Program-made: the position numbers and the translations under genes
Notes under the pieces: model-generated
The model's database searches: none
The model's input: the letters and a program-made list of their open reading frames with translations, nothing else
What the model was told of the DNA's origin: nothing
Source: Pseudomonas nunensis
GTDB taxonomy: Bacteria; Pseudomonadota; Gammaproteobacteria; Pseudomonadales; Pseudomonadaceae
NCBI RefSeq assembly: GCF_024296925.1
Contig: NZ_CP101125.1
Span: 2,420,501 to 2,484,500 of the forward strand
Length of the DNA: 64,000 nucleotides
Direction of reading: 5' to 3'
In this document: piece after piece, positions 18,735-28,012 of the stretch
Numbering within the stretch: the stretch's first letter is position 1
Layout of the letters: the number at the start of each line of letters is the position of its first letter

Positions 18735-19559
18735 TTATTTGCCGGCGTTAATCGTCACAGTCTTGATCGCGCCCAGCTCCAGGTCCCACTTCTTCAGGAT
18801 GGTCTGGTACGTGCCGTCATCAATCATGCTCTGCAACGCCACCTTCACCGCTTCACTCAACTCAGGCTTTTTCTTGCTCAAACCCATGCCGGAGAACTGC
18901 ACGGAAATCGGCTGGCCGACGGTTTTGTACATGTCCTTTTCCTGAGTCTTCAGGTACGACAAGGTTTCGCTACCCTGCATCGCTGCGTCGATGCGGCTCT
19001 GGCGCAGTTGCGCACGGGCATCTGCCGAGCCTTCGGTACCGACTACCACGATCGCCGGTTTGCCGGCGGCTTCGCAGTTGGCCTTGCTGTACTCGGCAAT
19101 TTCCGCCGGGAACGTAGTGCGGCGGCTGGTGCCGACTTTTTTGCCGCACAGGTCGGTGATCTCGTTGAAGTCCTTGTTCTTCTGCAAGGTGTAGAACTGC
19201 GGACCGCTGGTGAAGTAGTCGACGAAGGTCACGCTGGCCTGACGCTCTACGGTGTCGGTCATGCCCGACAGCACCATGTCCACGCGGTCGGTGGTCAGTG
19301 CGTTGATCATTTGCTCGAAGCCGGTTTCCTGCCATTTGATCTTCACGCCCAGTCGCTCGGCCAGGGCGTTGCCCAGGTCATAGTCGAGGCCCGTCAGCGT
19401 GTTGGTCGCCGGGTCCTTGAAATCCATCGGCGGGTAGTTCGGCATGATCGCAACGACGATCTCGCCCTTGGCCTTGATGCTGGCCGGCAATTCGGCGGCG
19501 AAGCTGAAGCTGGAAGCCATCAGGCCGGCGAGTACTGCTGGAATTACGAAGTTCTTCAT
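18735..19559 (-). CDS. ABC transporter substrate-binding protein (polar amino acid family)
   Basis: Periplasmic solute-binding protein of 274 residues with a clear Sec signal (MKNFVIPAVLAGLMASSFSF, cleavage after FA-A near residue 22). The type-II fold follows with YPPMDFKD, TGLDYDLGNALAERLGV and DMVLSGMTDT, characteristic of the bacterial extracellular family 3 (polar amino acid) binders. Genes for its ATPase and permease lie just upstream in the same operon (40-base gap). The ligand is unknown; the downstream lyase/amidohydrolase genes suggest an amino-acid-like compound, not a free standard amino acid. Confidence 0.9.
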   Translation of the reverse strand: MKNFVIPAVLAGLMASSFSFAAELPASIKAKGEIVVAIMPNYPPMDFKDPATNTLTGLDYDLGNALAERLGVKIKWQETGFEQMINALTTDRVDMVLSGMTDTVERQASVTFVDYFTSGPQFYTLQKNKDFNEITDLCGKKVGTSRRTTFPAEIAEYSKANCEAAGKPAIVVVGTEGSADARAQLRQSRIDAAMQGSETLSYLKTQEKDMYKTVGQPISVQFSGMGLSKKKPELSEAVKVALQSMIDDGTYQTILKKWDLELGAIKTVTINAGK

Positions 19560-19598
19560 GGTCGTTCTCTTATGAGTGTTGTGAGCGCCAAGCGGCGC

Positions 19599-20363
19599 TT
19601 AGGTTCGAACGGCAGAAATGAAGCTTTGGGTGCGTGGGTTTTGCGGACTTATTAGTATTTCTTCGGGGCTTCCAGCCTCCACGATCTGCCCGCCGTCCAT
19701 AAACACCATGCGGTTGGATACTTCGCGAGCGAAGCCCAGTTCATGGGTGACGACGATCATGGTCATGCCGGTTTGCGCCAGATCGCGCATCACCGACAGC
19801 ACCTCACCGACCAGTTCCGGGTCGAGTGCCGAAGTGGGTTCATCGAACAACATCAGCTTGGGCCGCATCGCCAACGCGCGGGCAATCGCCACCCGTTGCT
19901 GCTGGCCGCCCGACAGTTCAATCGGGTAGCTGTTGCATTTGTCGGCCAGGCCGACGCGAGCGAGCAGTTCCAGGGCTTCCTCATGCGCTTCTTTGGGCGA
20001 GCGCTTGAGCACCTGGCACGGGCCTTCGATGATGTTTTGCAGCACAGTCATGTGCGGGAACAGGTTGAATCGCTGGAACACCATGCCGGTGGCCAGGCGT
20101 TGACGGGCAATCTGCGACTCGTTGAGTTCGTGCAGTTTGTTGCCGACGACCCGGTAACCCACCAGTTCGCCGTCGACCCAGAGGCCGCCCTTGTCGATTT
20201 TTTCCAGCTGATTGACGCAGCGCAGCAAGGTGCTCTTGCCCGAGCCGGACGGGCCGATGATGCACAGCACTTCGCCTTGCTCGACCTCGATGTTGATGTC
20301 CTTGAGCGCGTGGTACTGGTCGTAATATTTGTTCAGGCTCACGGCCTTGACGATGTTTCTCAT
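19599..20363 (-). CDS. Amino acid ABC transporter ATP-binding protein
   Basis: Cytoplasmic ATPase of 254 residues with Walker [10 protein letters not shown] (about 39-47), the ABC signature [15 protein letters not shown], Walker [15 protein letters not shown] and the switch histidine in VVTHELGFA. The GlnQ/HisP type is clear. The start is at the ATG 20361-20363 ([10 protein letters not shown]) with GAGGAG 7 bases upstream; the frame extends further upstream into the permease without support. It lies 10 bases after the permease stop and 39 bases before the binding-protein start. Confidence 0.93.
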   Translation of the reverse strand: MRNIVKAVSLNKYYDQYHALKDINIEVEQGEVLCIIGPSGSGKSTLLRCVNQLEKIDKGGLWVDGELVGYRVVGNKLHELNESQIARQRLATGMVFQRFNLFPHMTVLQNIIEGPCQVLKRSPKEAHEEALELLARVGLADKCNSYPIELSGGQQQRVAIARALAMRPKLMLFDEPTSALDPELVGEVLSVMRDLAQTGMTMIVVTHELGFAREVSNRMVFMDGGQIVEAGSPEEILISPQNPRTQSFISAVRT

Positions 20364-20373
20364 GTCGGACTCC

Positions 20374-21252
20374 TCAAGAACGCTTGCCGGCGCCGCGAGC
20401 GAAACGACGCTCCAGACGGCTTTGACCAAAGGACAGGACGGTGACGGCGACCAGGTACCAGATACCGGCGACGATCAGCAATTCCATGACCCGGGCGTTG
20501 GCGTAGTAGATGTTCTGGGCGTTGTAGAGCAGTTCCGAGTACTGGATGACGCTCGCCAGCGAGGTCATTTTCACCATGCCGATGAATTCGTTGCCGACCG
20601 GCGGAATGATGATCCGCATGGCCTGCGGCAGGATGATCCGGCGCAGCGCTTGCAGGCGCGGCATGCCGATCGACTTGGCGGCTTCGTACTGTCCGGTGTC
20701 TACCGACAACAGGCCGGCGCGCACCACTTCGGCGGTGTAGGCGCCCTGGTTAATGCTCAAGCCGAGCAGGGCCGCCACGAACGGCGTCATCAGGCTCACG
20801 GTGTCCATTTCGAACAGGCCGGGGATGCCGATGGTGGGGAAGATCAGCGCCAGGTTGAACCACAACAGCAGTTGCAGGATCAACGGCGTACCGCGGAACA
20901 GCCAGGTGTAGGTAACCGCTACGTAGCGCAGGATCGGGTTGGCCGACATGCGCATGATCGCGGTGATCACCCCGAACACAATGCCCTGGGCCATCGCCAA
21001 CACCGCCATGACGATGGTGTTGAACAATCCCCACATGATCGCCTGGGAGGTGACGAACTGGCCGATGTACGACCATTCGATCTTGCCTTCAGCGAAGGCG
21101 CGCACCAGGCCGAGAATCGCGATGACAATCACGGTGGCGAAGAAAATCCGCCCGTAATAACGCCGTGGCACATGGTGGTACTGGGTGATATCAAACTGGT
21201 TGTCCGCCAGGTTGCGCTCCGCCTGGAGACGTTCTGCCTGAGTCTGGCTCAT
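20374..21252 (-). CDS. Amino acid ABC transporter permease
   Basis: A 292-residue HisM-type inner-membrane permease. It has about five membrane helices after a ~45-residue cytoplasmic N-terminus. The family EAA-like loop is visible as [24 protein letters not shown] (about 194-217). Only one permease gene is present, so a homodimer is expected. It sits 171 bases after the lyase stop (a REP element lies between) and is tightly followed by its ATPase. Confidence 0.92.
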   Translation of the reverse strand: MSQTQAERLQAERNLADNQFDITQYHHVPRRYYGRIFFATVIVIAILGLVRAFAEGKIEWSYIGQFVTSQAIMWGLFNTIVMAVLAMAQGIVFGVITAIMRMSANPILRYVAVTYTWLFRGTPLILQLLLWFNLALIFPTIGIPGLFEMDTVSLMTPFVAALLGLSINQGAYTAEVVRAGLLSVDTGQYEAAKSIGMPRLQALRRIILPQAMRIIIPPVGNEFIGMVKMTSLASVIQYSELLYNAQNIYYANARVMELLIVAGIWYLVAVTVLSFGQSRLERRFARGAGKRS

Positions 21253-21293
21253 GATGTTTCTCCGTACACTGGTGTTTCAGGTCTAGCCCAACC

Positions 21294-21400
21294 CCTGTGG
21301 GAGCGGCGGTGCGACGATTCGACTTGCTCGCGAAGGGGCCGGGCCAGTCGCCATTCATGTTGAATGACACACCGCGTTCGCGAGCAAGCCCGCTCCCACA
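21294..21400. repeat. REP doublet with an altered left arm
   Basis: The right arm is standard (TTCGCGAGCAAGCCCGCTCC). The left arm reads GTGGGAGCGGCGGTGCGACGATTC followed by GACTTGCTCGCGAAG: the central GGCTTGCT is widened by about 14 extra bases. Located between the lyase stop and the permease start. Confidence 0.78.
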
Positions 21401-21423
21401 TTGGTATTGCGGTGCCCCATGTA

Positions 21424-22851
21424 TCAGAGGCGGAAGCCCTGATAGTTCTCGGTCCACTGTTGCTGCGCGGCGAGGGCGGTTTTCAAGCGGCCAATCTGTT
21501 CGCGCACCTGTTGCGGCGCGGTGCCGCCCCAGCCACTACGGGCAGCGATGGCGGCTTCCAGGGTCAGGCTGTCGCGCACTTCCGGGGTCAGGCGTGGATC
21601 GATCTCGGCCAGTAGCGCCGTCGACGCTTCCCACAGCTCAATGTCATGTTTCTCACAGGCTTGCACCAGTGCACCGGTAATCTCGTGGGCTTCCTTGAAC
21701 GGTACGCCACGCATGGCCAGCCAGTCGGCGACTTCGGTGGCGAGGGTGAAGCCCAGTGGCGCCTGACGCCGCAGTTCTTCAACGTTGACCTTCATGGTCG
21801 CGACCATCCCGGCCATCGCTGGCAGCACCAGCAACAGGGTGTCGACACTGTCGAGCACGCCGTTCTTGTCTTCGCTCAAGTCGCGGTTGTAGGACAGCGG
21901 TAAGGATTTCAGGGTGGACAGCAGACCGGTGAGGTTACCGATCAGGCGACCAGCCTTGCCGCGAGCGAGTTCGGCGATGTCCGGGTTTTTCTTCTGCGGC
22001 ATGATCGAGCTGCCAGTGGCGTAGGCATCGTCCAGCGCGACCCAGCGAAATTGCCGCGACGACCACAGGCAAAACTCTTCAGCGAGGCGGGAAATGTTGA
22101 TCCCGAGCATGCTGGCGATAAACAGGAATTCGGCGACATGGTCACGGCTGGCGACGGCGTCGATGGAGTTTTCGCACACGCCGCTGTAGCCCATTTCCTT
22201 GGCCGACTGCTGTGGCAAACGAGCGATGGCGGAGCCGGCCATGGCCGCTGCACCGAGTGGCGACAACGAGGTGCGCACGTCCCAGTCCACCAGGCGTTGC
22301 ACGTCACGCAGCATCGATTGGGCGTGGGCCAGCAAGTGGTGAGCGAACACGATCGGTTGCGCCTGCTGCAAGTGAGTGAAGCCAGGGCAGATGCTTTCGA
22401 TGTGCTGTTCGGCCTGATCCACCAGCGCTTGTTGCAGGGCCAGCACTTCAACGGCCAGGGTGCGCACGTGATCACGCAGGAACAGACGCAGGTCGTTGGC
22501 GGTCTGGTCGTTACGCGAACGACCGGCGCGCAGCTTGCCACCGAGGGCGCCGAGGCGTTCGGTCAGCAGGCGTTCGATAAAGGTGTGAACGTCTTCGTCG
22601 TCCAGGGTCGGGGCGATGCTCCCGGCCTTGAAGTCGGTGCCGATGCGCTCAAGGGCATCGAGCATGGTCAGGGTTTCTTCTTCGCTCAGCAAACCGGCGC
22701 GTTGCAGTTCCCGGGCATGCGCCTTGGAGCCGGCGAGGTCGTAAGGCGTGAGGCGAAAGTAGCGCTCAGGGCAACGGGACAGGGCCGCCAGGGCTTCGGA
22801 TGGGCCGCTTTTGAAGCGTGCACCCCAGAGACGGTCGGTGGTTTGAGACAT
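21424..22851 (-). CDS. Argininosuccinate lyase-family protein (probably catabolic paralogue)
   Basis: Aspartase/fumarase-superfamily lyase of 475 residues. The superfamily signature loop is intact: TGSSIMPQKKNPDIAE at about 279-294, with the catalytic serine. RAGRSRNDQTAND (about 108-120) and the THLQQAQP histidine segment (about 159-166) match ArgH. It is the first gene of the operon with an ABC importer, NodB-fold proteins and MmgE/PrpD and has no arg genes nearby. Its N-terminal region (ALSRCPERYFRLTPYDLAG) differs from what I recall of the housekeeping pseudomonad ArgH. EDDS lyase and similar aminopolycarboxylate C-N lyases belong to this family, so a fumarate-releasing cleavage of an imported N-succinyl-type compound is a fair inference, not proof. 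Confidence 0.85.
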   Translation of the reverse strand: MSQTTDRLWGARFKSGPSEALAALSRCPERYFRLTPYDLAGSKAHARELQRAGLLSEEETLTMLDALERIGTDFKAGSIAPTLDDEDVHTFIERLLTERLGALGGKLRAGRSRNDQTANDLRLFLRDHVRTLAVEVLALQQALVDQAEQHIESICPGFTHLQQAQPIVFAHHLLAHAQSMLRDVQRLVDWDVRTSLSPLGAAAMAGSAIARLPQQSAKEMGYSGVCENSIDAVASRDHVAEFLFIASMLGINISRLAEEFCLWSSRQFRWVALDDAYATGSSIMPQKKNPDIAELARGKAGRLIGNLTGLLSTLKSLPLSYNRDLSEDKNGVLDSVDTLLLVLPAMAGMVATMKVNVEELRRQAPLGFTLATEVADWLAMRGVPFKEAHEITGALVQACEKHDIELWEASTALLAEIDPRLTPEVRDSLTLEAAIAARSGWGGTAPQQVREQIGRLKTALAAQQQWTENYQGFRL

Positions 22852-22910
22852 TGTTGTTTTTCCTCGTCGTTACGCGAAAGTCAGAAAGTGATCTGGTGTT
22901 TTGCGAAGAG

Positions 22911-22937
22911 CTTCGCGGGCAAGCCTCGCTCCTACAG
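22911..22937. repeat. Single REP arm
   Basis: One CTTCGCGGGCAAGCCTCGCTCCTACAG unit without a partner, in the 352-base divergent gap between the lyase and LysR genes. The rest of this gap is AT-richer near the LysR start and must hold both promoters; no gene is seen there. Confidence 0.75.
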
Positions 22938-23203
22938 ATCGGTTTGCCAGGCCTCGAAACACCCGCCGCAAATCAATGAGGCGTGGTCAGGCCAAAGCAG
23001 TTTTCAAAGGGGCAGTTGCGAAGGGGCGAGAGCTGATCGAAGTGTCAGCTTTTAATAGTGCGAAATCAGTGAGTTGGCACTCAGGTACGGATTTTATTAA
23101 CGGTTGCCAAGCCTTGTTTTCTGTGTTCATTATTATTGGCCAGCTATGTTTTTTGTTGTTGGACACAGATTGTTTGCTAGAGCGCCAGAGGTAAATAAGC
23201 ATT

Positions 23204-24169
23204 ATGGAAACCCCACTTTCCAATTCCGGAAACCCGCCGCCAAAACCGACTCAGCGGGCTCCGTTGGCGCTCAGCGGCCTGGACTTCAAACTGCTCAAAG
23301 TGTTCAAGGCGGTGGTCGAGGCCGGTGGCTTCAGTGCCGCGCAGAACGAGCTGAATGTGGGCTTGGCAGCCATCAGCAAACAGATTTCCGACCTGGAAAT
23401 CCGCATCGGCATGCGCCTGTGCACCCGTGGGCGAGAAGGCTTTCACCTGACTGAAGAAGGACGCCTGGTGTATCAGGCGTCGATTGATTTGTTTGCCTCG
23501 GTCGATAACTTTCGGGATCGGCTTAGTTCGGCGCAGAATGAACTTATCGGTGATTTGGGTGTGGGGATTATTGATAACACGATCTCCGACCCTAATTCCC
23601 CGTTAGTTGCAGCGCTTAGAAGAATCAACACAGAGTCACCCAAAGTAAGGTTCCAACTTCAGGCGTCGCAACTGGATGAAGTAGAACGAGGGGTTGTGGA
23701 AGGGCGATTAGTTGCGGGGATTGTGCCGGTTTATCAGAAGCGCGAAGAGTTCGATTACTACACGCTTTACGAGGAACGCTCCGAGGTTTACTGCGCGGTC
23801 GGCCATCCGTTGTTCACAGTGCCGGAGGCAGAAATCAGTAGTAACGTGCTCAAGGATTACGAGTGCGTGAACCATCGCTACGCGATCCATCGGGACAAAC
23901 TCAACTTTGCCCGCTATGACAGTTTTTCCGCCTCAGCGACCCAGGTTGAAGCCGTGGCGCTGTTGATCAAGACCGGATGTTTCGTGGGTTTTCTACCGCA
24001 GCATTACGCCGCGAACCTGGTGGCCCAAGAGCAATTTCGTGCGGTGCGTCCGGACCTTATTCATATCGTCACGCCGTTCAATCTGATCCTGCGCCACAAC
24101 ACCGTGCGCAGCCCGCTGGTCAAGGCGTTTGCCCAGGCGTTGGGTGTCGATTTGAAGGCACAAGGTTAA
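23204..24169 (+). CDS. LysR-family transcriptional regulator
   Basis: A 321-residue LTTR. The winged HTH lies at about residues 25-85 (LKVFKAVVEAGGFSAAQNELNVGLAAISKQISDLE), and the effector-binding domain follows (GDLGVGIIDNT onward). A proline-rich ~22-residue extension precedes the HTH. It is transcribed away from the lyase-ABC-amidohydrolase operon, the standard layout for an LTTR that activates its divergent neighbour in response to the substrate or an intermediate. Weak ribosome site (AGAGG about 10 bases before the ATG). Confidence 0.9.
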   Translation: METPLSNSGNPPPKPTQRAPLALSGLDFKLLKVFKAVVEAGGFSAAQNELNVGLAAISKQISDLEIRIGMRLCTRGREGFHLTEEGRLVYQASIDLFASVDNFRDRLSSAQNELIGDLGVGIIDNTISDPNSPLVAALRRINTESPKVRFQLQASQLDEVERGVVEGRLVAGIVPVYQKREEFDYYTLYEERSEVYCAVGHPLFTVPEAEISSNVLKDYECVNHRYAIHRDKLNFARYDSFSASATQVEAVALLIKTGCFVGFLPQHYAANLVAQEQFRAVRPDLIHIVTPFNLILRHNTVRSPLVKAFAQALGVDLKAQG

Positions 24170-24202
24170 CAACTAGTTGCAACCTGGAACTGCGCACGAA
24201 CA

Positions 24203-24282
24203 TGTAGGAACTGCCGAAGGCTGCGATCTTTTGATCTTGAAAATCAACGTCAAAAGATCGCAGGCTTCGGCAGCTCCTATAG
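24203..24282. repeat. Palindromic repeat, GTAGGAGCTGCCGAAGGCTG family
   Basis: TGTAGGAACTGCCGAAGGCTG with CGATCTTTTGA is mirrored by TCAAAAGATCGCAGGCTTCG and GGCAGCTCCTATAGG. It sits between convergent genes (LysR, GT39), so the hairpin could stop transcripts from both sides. Confidence 0.78.
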
Positions 24283-24292
24283 GTGACCGGTG

Positions 24293-25909
24293 TTATGGCT
24301 TGAGGTGCAGTAAGACGTAATCGTTTTTATCGAAACGCCCGATCAACGCGGGTTCCAGCGAACCCAGTGAAGTGCCTTTCAGGACTTTGTAGTCACTCTG
24401 ATCCAGCATCACCCAAACCGGCGCCTTGATGGTTTCCAGTTCCTGGACCGATTCCGTGAACACCGGTTGCAGATCCTGCTCGATATTGACCATGAACTTG
24501 ATTGCCTTGGCGTCCTTGCCCATGCCGAACAGCACCAGCGGCGCCGGGTCTTGTTGAAGCTTGGCGAAGGCTACGCGACTGAAACTGCGCGTGTCGTAGA
24601 GCTGTCGTTCCACCGGTTCGAACACCAGGATGTACACCGACCACAACCCCAGCACTGCACCGAACGCCAACATTTGCGCCCGCCAGGCCGGCCGGAAAAG
24701 CGCAGCCAAAGCGATCACTTGCAACACGCCGAGCACGATCAATATCGGTGTCAGTGAGCTCAGCATGTCGGGAAAGCGCCGCTGGCCAACCAGCAAGCCG
24801 ACAATCAATAACCCCGGGATTACCAGCCACAACCCTTGCATCAAACCACGCAACAGGCCAAACAACCGACCGTGGATCACCTGGAACGGATAAGCCGCGA
24901 TGATCGCCGCCATGGGCAACATCGGCAGCAGGTAGCGGGCCTTTTTTGCCTGGGGAATCGACAGCCCGAGCATCACGATCAACCCGGCCGCCGCGCAGTA
25001 CTGCACCAGCCGCAACGACGGCCCGGCTTCACGCGGGTTGGTCAGAAAGATCGCTGCCAGCGCCAACAATCCCAACGGATACGCCAGCGCATAGTTGCCC
25101 ATGGAACTGGTGAAGTAATACAGCGAACCACTGACACCTTCACTGCCGTCCATGCGTCCCATGAACTGCATGCGAATCACGTCTTGCATAAAGGCTGGGC
25201 CACCACTGGCCTTGGCCAGTAGCAACAGCACACCGATGCACAGCACCAGCAACCCGGCGGCGACCAGCCCGAACGCCAACAGCCGGTGCCACTGGCGATT
25301 GAGCAGGAAATAACTGCACAGCATGCCGGTCGGCACCACCAGCCCAATTGGCCCACGGATCCCGAAACCCAGCAGCAAAAGGGCAAAGATCAGCAGCCAG
25401 CGGCGTGGCGCACCAAAGTGGTCGGCGGCGTAACCCAGGTAGAACACCGCAAACGCCACCGCTGCGAGCATCAAATCCAAAGACACGGCGCGGGTTTCGG
25501 TGATGAAGGTGTTGGTCAGCAACAGGAGGGCGATGCTCAACAACGCCCAGCGCGTGGAGTAGGGCGCCAGCAGCCGATACATCAACGTGACGATCACCGC
25601 GCCGGCCAGCGCACTCGGCAACCAGGCACTGAAAGCGTTCACCTGCCCGAATGGCAGCGACAGCAACCAGACAAACAGCGTGCTCAGTGCCGAATAGTCG
25701 GCATAAGGCTGGCCATAGGTGGTCGGGAACACCGTCGGCCCATGGCGCAGCATTTCCTGGGCAAACAACACGAACCGCGAATCGAAACCGATCGCGGCCT
25801 GCTGATAAACCCCGGCCATGAACAACAGCAGCGCCAACAGCCCCACACCGAAGGACTGTCGACGGACAGTGTCATTCACGCTCAGGCTACCGACGAGATG
25901 GCAGACCAT
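24293..25909 (-). CDS. GT39/PMT-like membrane glycosyltransferase
   Basis: A 538-residue integral membrane protein of the dolichyl-phosphate-mannose/ArnT-like superfamily. The first luminal loop carries the conserved acidic residue region FDSRFVLFAQEMLRHG, and about 11-12 membrane helices follow (for example WALLSIALLLLTNTF). It has a C-terminal periplasmic domain. The ATG at 25907-25909 lies inside the end of ugd (28-base overlap), so it is the last gene of the arn operon. It could transfer another sugar to lipid A or core, or a lipid-linked sugar to another acceptor; specificity is unknown. Confidence 0.8.
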   Translation of the reverse strand: MVCHLVGSLSVNDTVRRQSFGVGLLALLLFMAGVYQQAAIGFDSRFVLFAQEMLRHGPTVFPTTYGQPYADYSALSTLFVWLLSLPFGQVNAFSAWLPSALAGAVIVTLMYRLLAPYSTRWALLSIALLLLTNTFITETRAVSLDLMLAAVAFAVFYLGYAADHFGAPRRWLLIFALLLLGFGIRGPIGLVVPTGMLCSYFLLNRQWHRLLAFGLVAAGLLVLCIGVLLLLAKASGGPAFMQDVIRMQFMGRMDGSEGVSGSLYYFTSSMGNYALAYPLGLLALAAIFLTNPREAGPSLRLVQYCAAAGLIVMLGLSIPQAKKARYLLPMLPMAAIIAAYPFQVIHGRLFGLLRGLMQGLWLVIPGLLIVGLLVGQRRFPDMLSSLTPILIVLGVLQVIALAALFRPAWRAQMLAFGAVLGLWSVYILVFEPVERQLYDTRSFSRVAFAKLQQDPAPLVLFGMGKDAKAIKFMVNIEQDLQPVFTESVQELETIKAPVWVMLDQSDYKVLKGTSLGSLEPALIGRFDKNDYVLLHLKP

Positions 25910-27261
25910 TGCTGATACGGAATCGGCAGGTTGCGCGAATCGCCACGCCCCATCGGGAAGTACAGGAACCCGGCGCGTGACAGACGCTCGGCGTCATACA
26001 AGTTGCGCCCGTCGAAGATCACCGGCGCGGCCAGGCGCTGGCGGATCAGGTCGAAATCCGGGGCCTTGAACTGCTGCCATTCGGTGCAGATGATCAGCGC
26101 ATCGGCGCCGGCCAGTACCGATTCCGGGGTGCCCATCAGCATCAGCTTCGACTCGTCCGGGTACAAATGCTGGGTTTCCTGCATTGCTTCCGGGTCGAAC
26201 GCCCGCACGTTGGCACCGGCCGCCCATAACGATTCCAGCAACACCCGGCTCGGTGCATCGCGCATGTCATCGGTATTCGGCTTGAACGCCAGGCCCCACA
26301 CGGCAAAGGTCTTGCCCGCGAGGTCGCCCTTGTAGAACGCTTTCACGCGCTCGAACAGCTTGTGCTTCTGCCGCTGGTTGATGGCTTCCACCGCTTGCAG
26401 CAGATCGCTGGAGCAGTGCGCCTCTTCGGCGCTGTGGATCAACGCGCGCATGTCCTTGGGAAAGCACGAACCGCCATAACCGCAGCCCGGGTAGATAAAG
26501 TGGTAGCCAATGCGCGAGTCCGCGCCGATGCCCAGGCGCACAGACTCGATATCAGCCCCTAAATGCTCGGCCAGCTCGGCAATCTGGTTGATGAAGCTGA
26601 TCTTGGTCGCCAGCATGCAGTTGGCGGCGTACTTGGTCAGCTCGGCGCTGCGCAGGTCCATGAACATGATGCGGTCGTGGTTGCGGTTGAACGGCGCATA
26701 GAGATCGCGCATGACCTCGCGCACTTCGTCCCGCTCGCAGCCGATGATGATGCGGTCCGGGCGCCGACAGTCAGCCACCGCCGAACCTTCCTTGAGAAAT
26801 TCGGGGTTGGAGACGATATCGAACTGCAACAGCCGATTGGCTTCCTGAAGCCTGCGCTCGATGTGAGCACGCAACGTGTCGCCTGTACCAACCGGCACCG
26901 TGGATTTCTCCACCAGAATCACCGGTTGCTCACGATGACGGGCCACCGCATCACCGACCGACAGCACGTATTTCAGGTCGGCCGAGCCGTCCTCGCTCGA
27001 CGGCGTGCCCACGGCGATGAACAACACTTCGCCATGCTGCACGGCCAACTTCTCGTCGGTGGTGAACTGCAGGCGCTTGGCCTCAAGGCTTTCCCTGACC
27101 AGACTGGCCAGCCCCGGTTCGAAGATGCTGACATGGCCCTGCTGGAGCAATTCGACCTTTTTGGCATCGATGTCCATGCAGATCACATCGTGGCCGACTT
27201 CAGCCAGAACGGCAGCCTGTACCAGGCCAACGTAACCACTACCAAATACACTGATTTTCAT
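25882..27261 (-). CDS. ugd: UDP-glucose 6-dehydrogenase
   Basis: Makes UDP-glucuronate, the starting compound for UDP-L-Ara4N. It has 459 residues with N-terminal NAD site FGSGYVGLV (about 6-14), active-site segment [14 protein letters not shown] with the catalytic cysteine (about 253-266), and C-terminal [16 protein letters not shown]. Its ATG overlaps the arnF stop (ATGA). Placement at the end of the arn operon gives a self-contained pathway from UDP-glucose to modified lipid A. Confidence 0.96.
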   Translation of the reverse strand: MKISVFGSGYVGLVQAAVLAEVGHDVICMDIDAKKVELLQQGHVSIFEPGLASLVRESLEAKRLQFTTDEKLAVQHGEVLFIAVGTPSSEDGSADLKYVLSVGDAVARHREQPVILVEKSTVPVGTGDTLRAHIERRLQEANRLLQFDIVSNPEFLKEGSAVADCRRPDRIIIGCERDEVREVMRDLYAPFNRNHDRIMFMDLRSAELTKYAANCMLATKISFINQIAELAEHLGADIESVRLGIGADSRIGYHFIYPGCGYGGSCFPKDMRALIHSAEEAHCSSDLLQAVEAINQRQKHKLFERVKAFYKGDLAGKTFAVWGLAFKPNTDDMRDAPSRVLLESLWAAGANVRAFDPEAMQETQHLYPDESKLMLMGTPESVLAGADALIICTEWQQFKAPDFDLIRQRLAAPVIFDGRNLYDAERLSRAGFLYFPMGRGDSRNLPIPYQQWSAISSVA

Positions 27262-27671
27262 GGGTCATTCCTGAGAACGGAGACGCGAGCAGGTCGAGAG
27301 TTGATGGTGATGACACCCAGGATGACCAGGGCCACCCCGAGGCTTTTTGCGAGACTGAAATGTTCGTTGAACGCCGGCAGGCTGGCGGCCAGCAGGTACA
27401 CCAGCGCGTAGCTGATGCTCAGCAGCGAATAGGCGCGACCCAGCGGCACGTCGCGCAGGGCGAGTAGCCAACTGAGCATCGACAGGGCGTAGGCGAAGAT
27501 TGCCGCCAGCACCACGCCGACGGCGGTCAGATCGACGCTGCCATCGCGCAACGCCGTCAGCCACTGATCGGGTTGCGGCAGCCGGCTCATGCTCCAGCGC
27601 ATGCCCAGTTGCGCGGCGCTGGCCAGGGTTACGCTGCCCAGGGCAAAGGTGATTCCACGGCGCAGGCTCAT
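27258..27671 (-). CDS. arnF: ArnF, undecaprenyl-phosphate-Ara4N flippase subunit
   Basis: A 137-residue, four-helix SMR/EamA-type membrane protein starting [12 protein letters not shown]. The start is the ATG at 27669-27671, overlapping the arnE stop (ATGA); the longer frame upstream is only the arnE shadow. With ArnE it is thought to flip undecaprenyl-phosphate-L-Ara4N across the inner membrane for ArnT. Confidence 0.9.
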   Translation of the reverse strand: MSLRRGITFALGSVTLASAAQLGMRWSMSRLPQPDQWLTALRDGSVDLTAVGVVLAAIFAYALSMLSWLLALRDVPLGRAYSLLSISYALVYLLAASLPAFNEHFSLAKSLGVALVILGVITINSRPARVSVLRNDP

Positions 27672-28012
27672 GCGTGTTGCCCCAGTAAAACTACGCCGCC
27701 GATCACCAGCGCGACACCGAGCCAATGACGCCGGTCGACGGGTTCGTGAAAGATGAAGCGCGCGACCAAAGTGATCATCACGAAATTGAGGCTCAGCATC
27801 GGGTAGGCGATACCGACTTCCAGGCGCTGCAACACCAGCAACCAGACCAAAAGCCCCAGGCCGAGAGAGAACAGCGCAAGCCACAGCCATGGCGAGCGCA
27901 GTTTCTCGCCCCAGCCTGTGTCCTTGCCGCGCCAGCTCTCCACGGCGTATTTCTGGGCAATCTGGCCCAGGCATGTCAGCAGGCACGCGGTCAGCAACAA
28001 AAGCAGGCTCAT
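27668..28012 (-). CDS. arnE: ArnE, undecaprenyl-phosphate-Ara4N flippase subunit
   Basis: A 114-residue small membrane protein with four hydrophobic helices and the SMR-like ends [10 protein letters not shown] and [16 protein letters not shown]. Length and position between arnT and arnF fit ArnE. Start and stop overlap both neighbours by 4 bases, so ArnE and ArnF are made in step. Confidence 0.92.
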   Translation of the reverse strand: MSLLLLLTACLLTCLGQIAQKYAVESWRGKDTGWGEKLRSPWLWLALFSLGLGLLVWLLVLQRLEVGIAYPMLSLNFVMITLVARFIFHEPVDRRHWLGVALVIGGVVLLGQHA

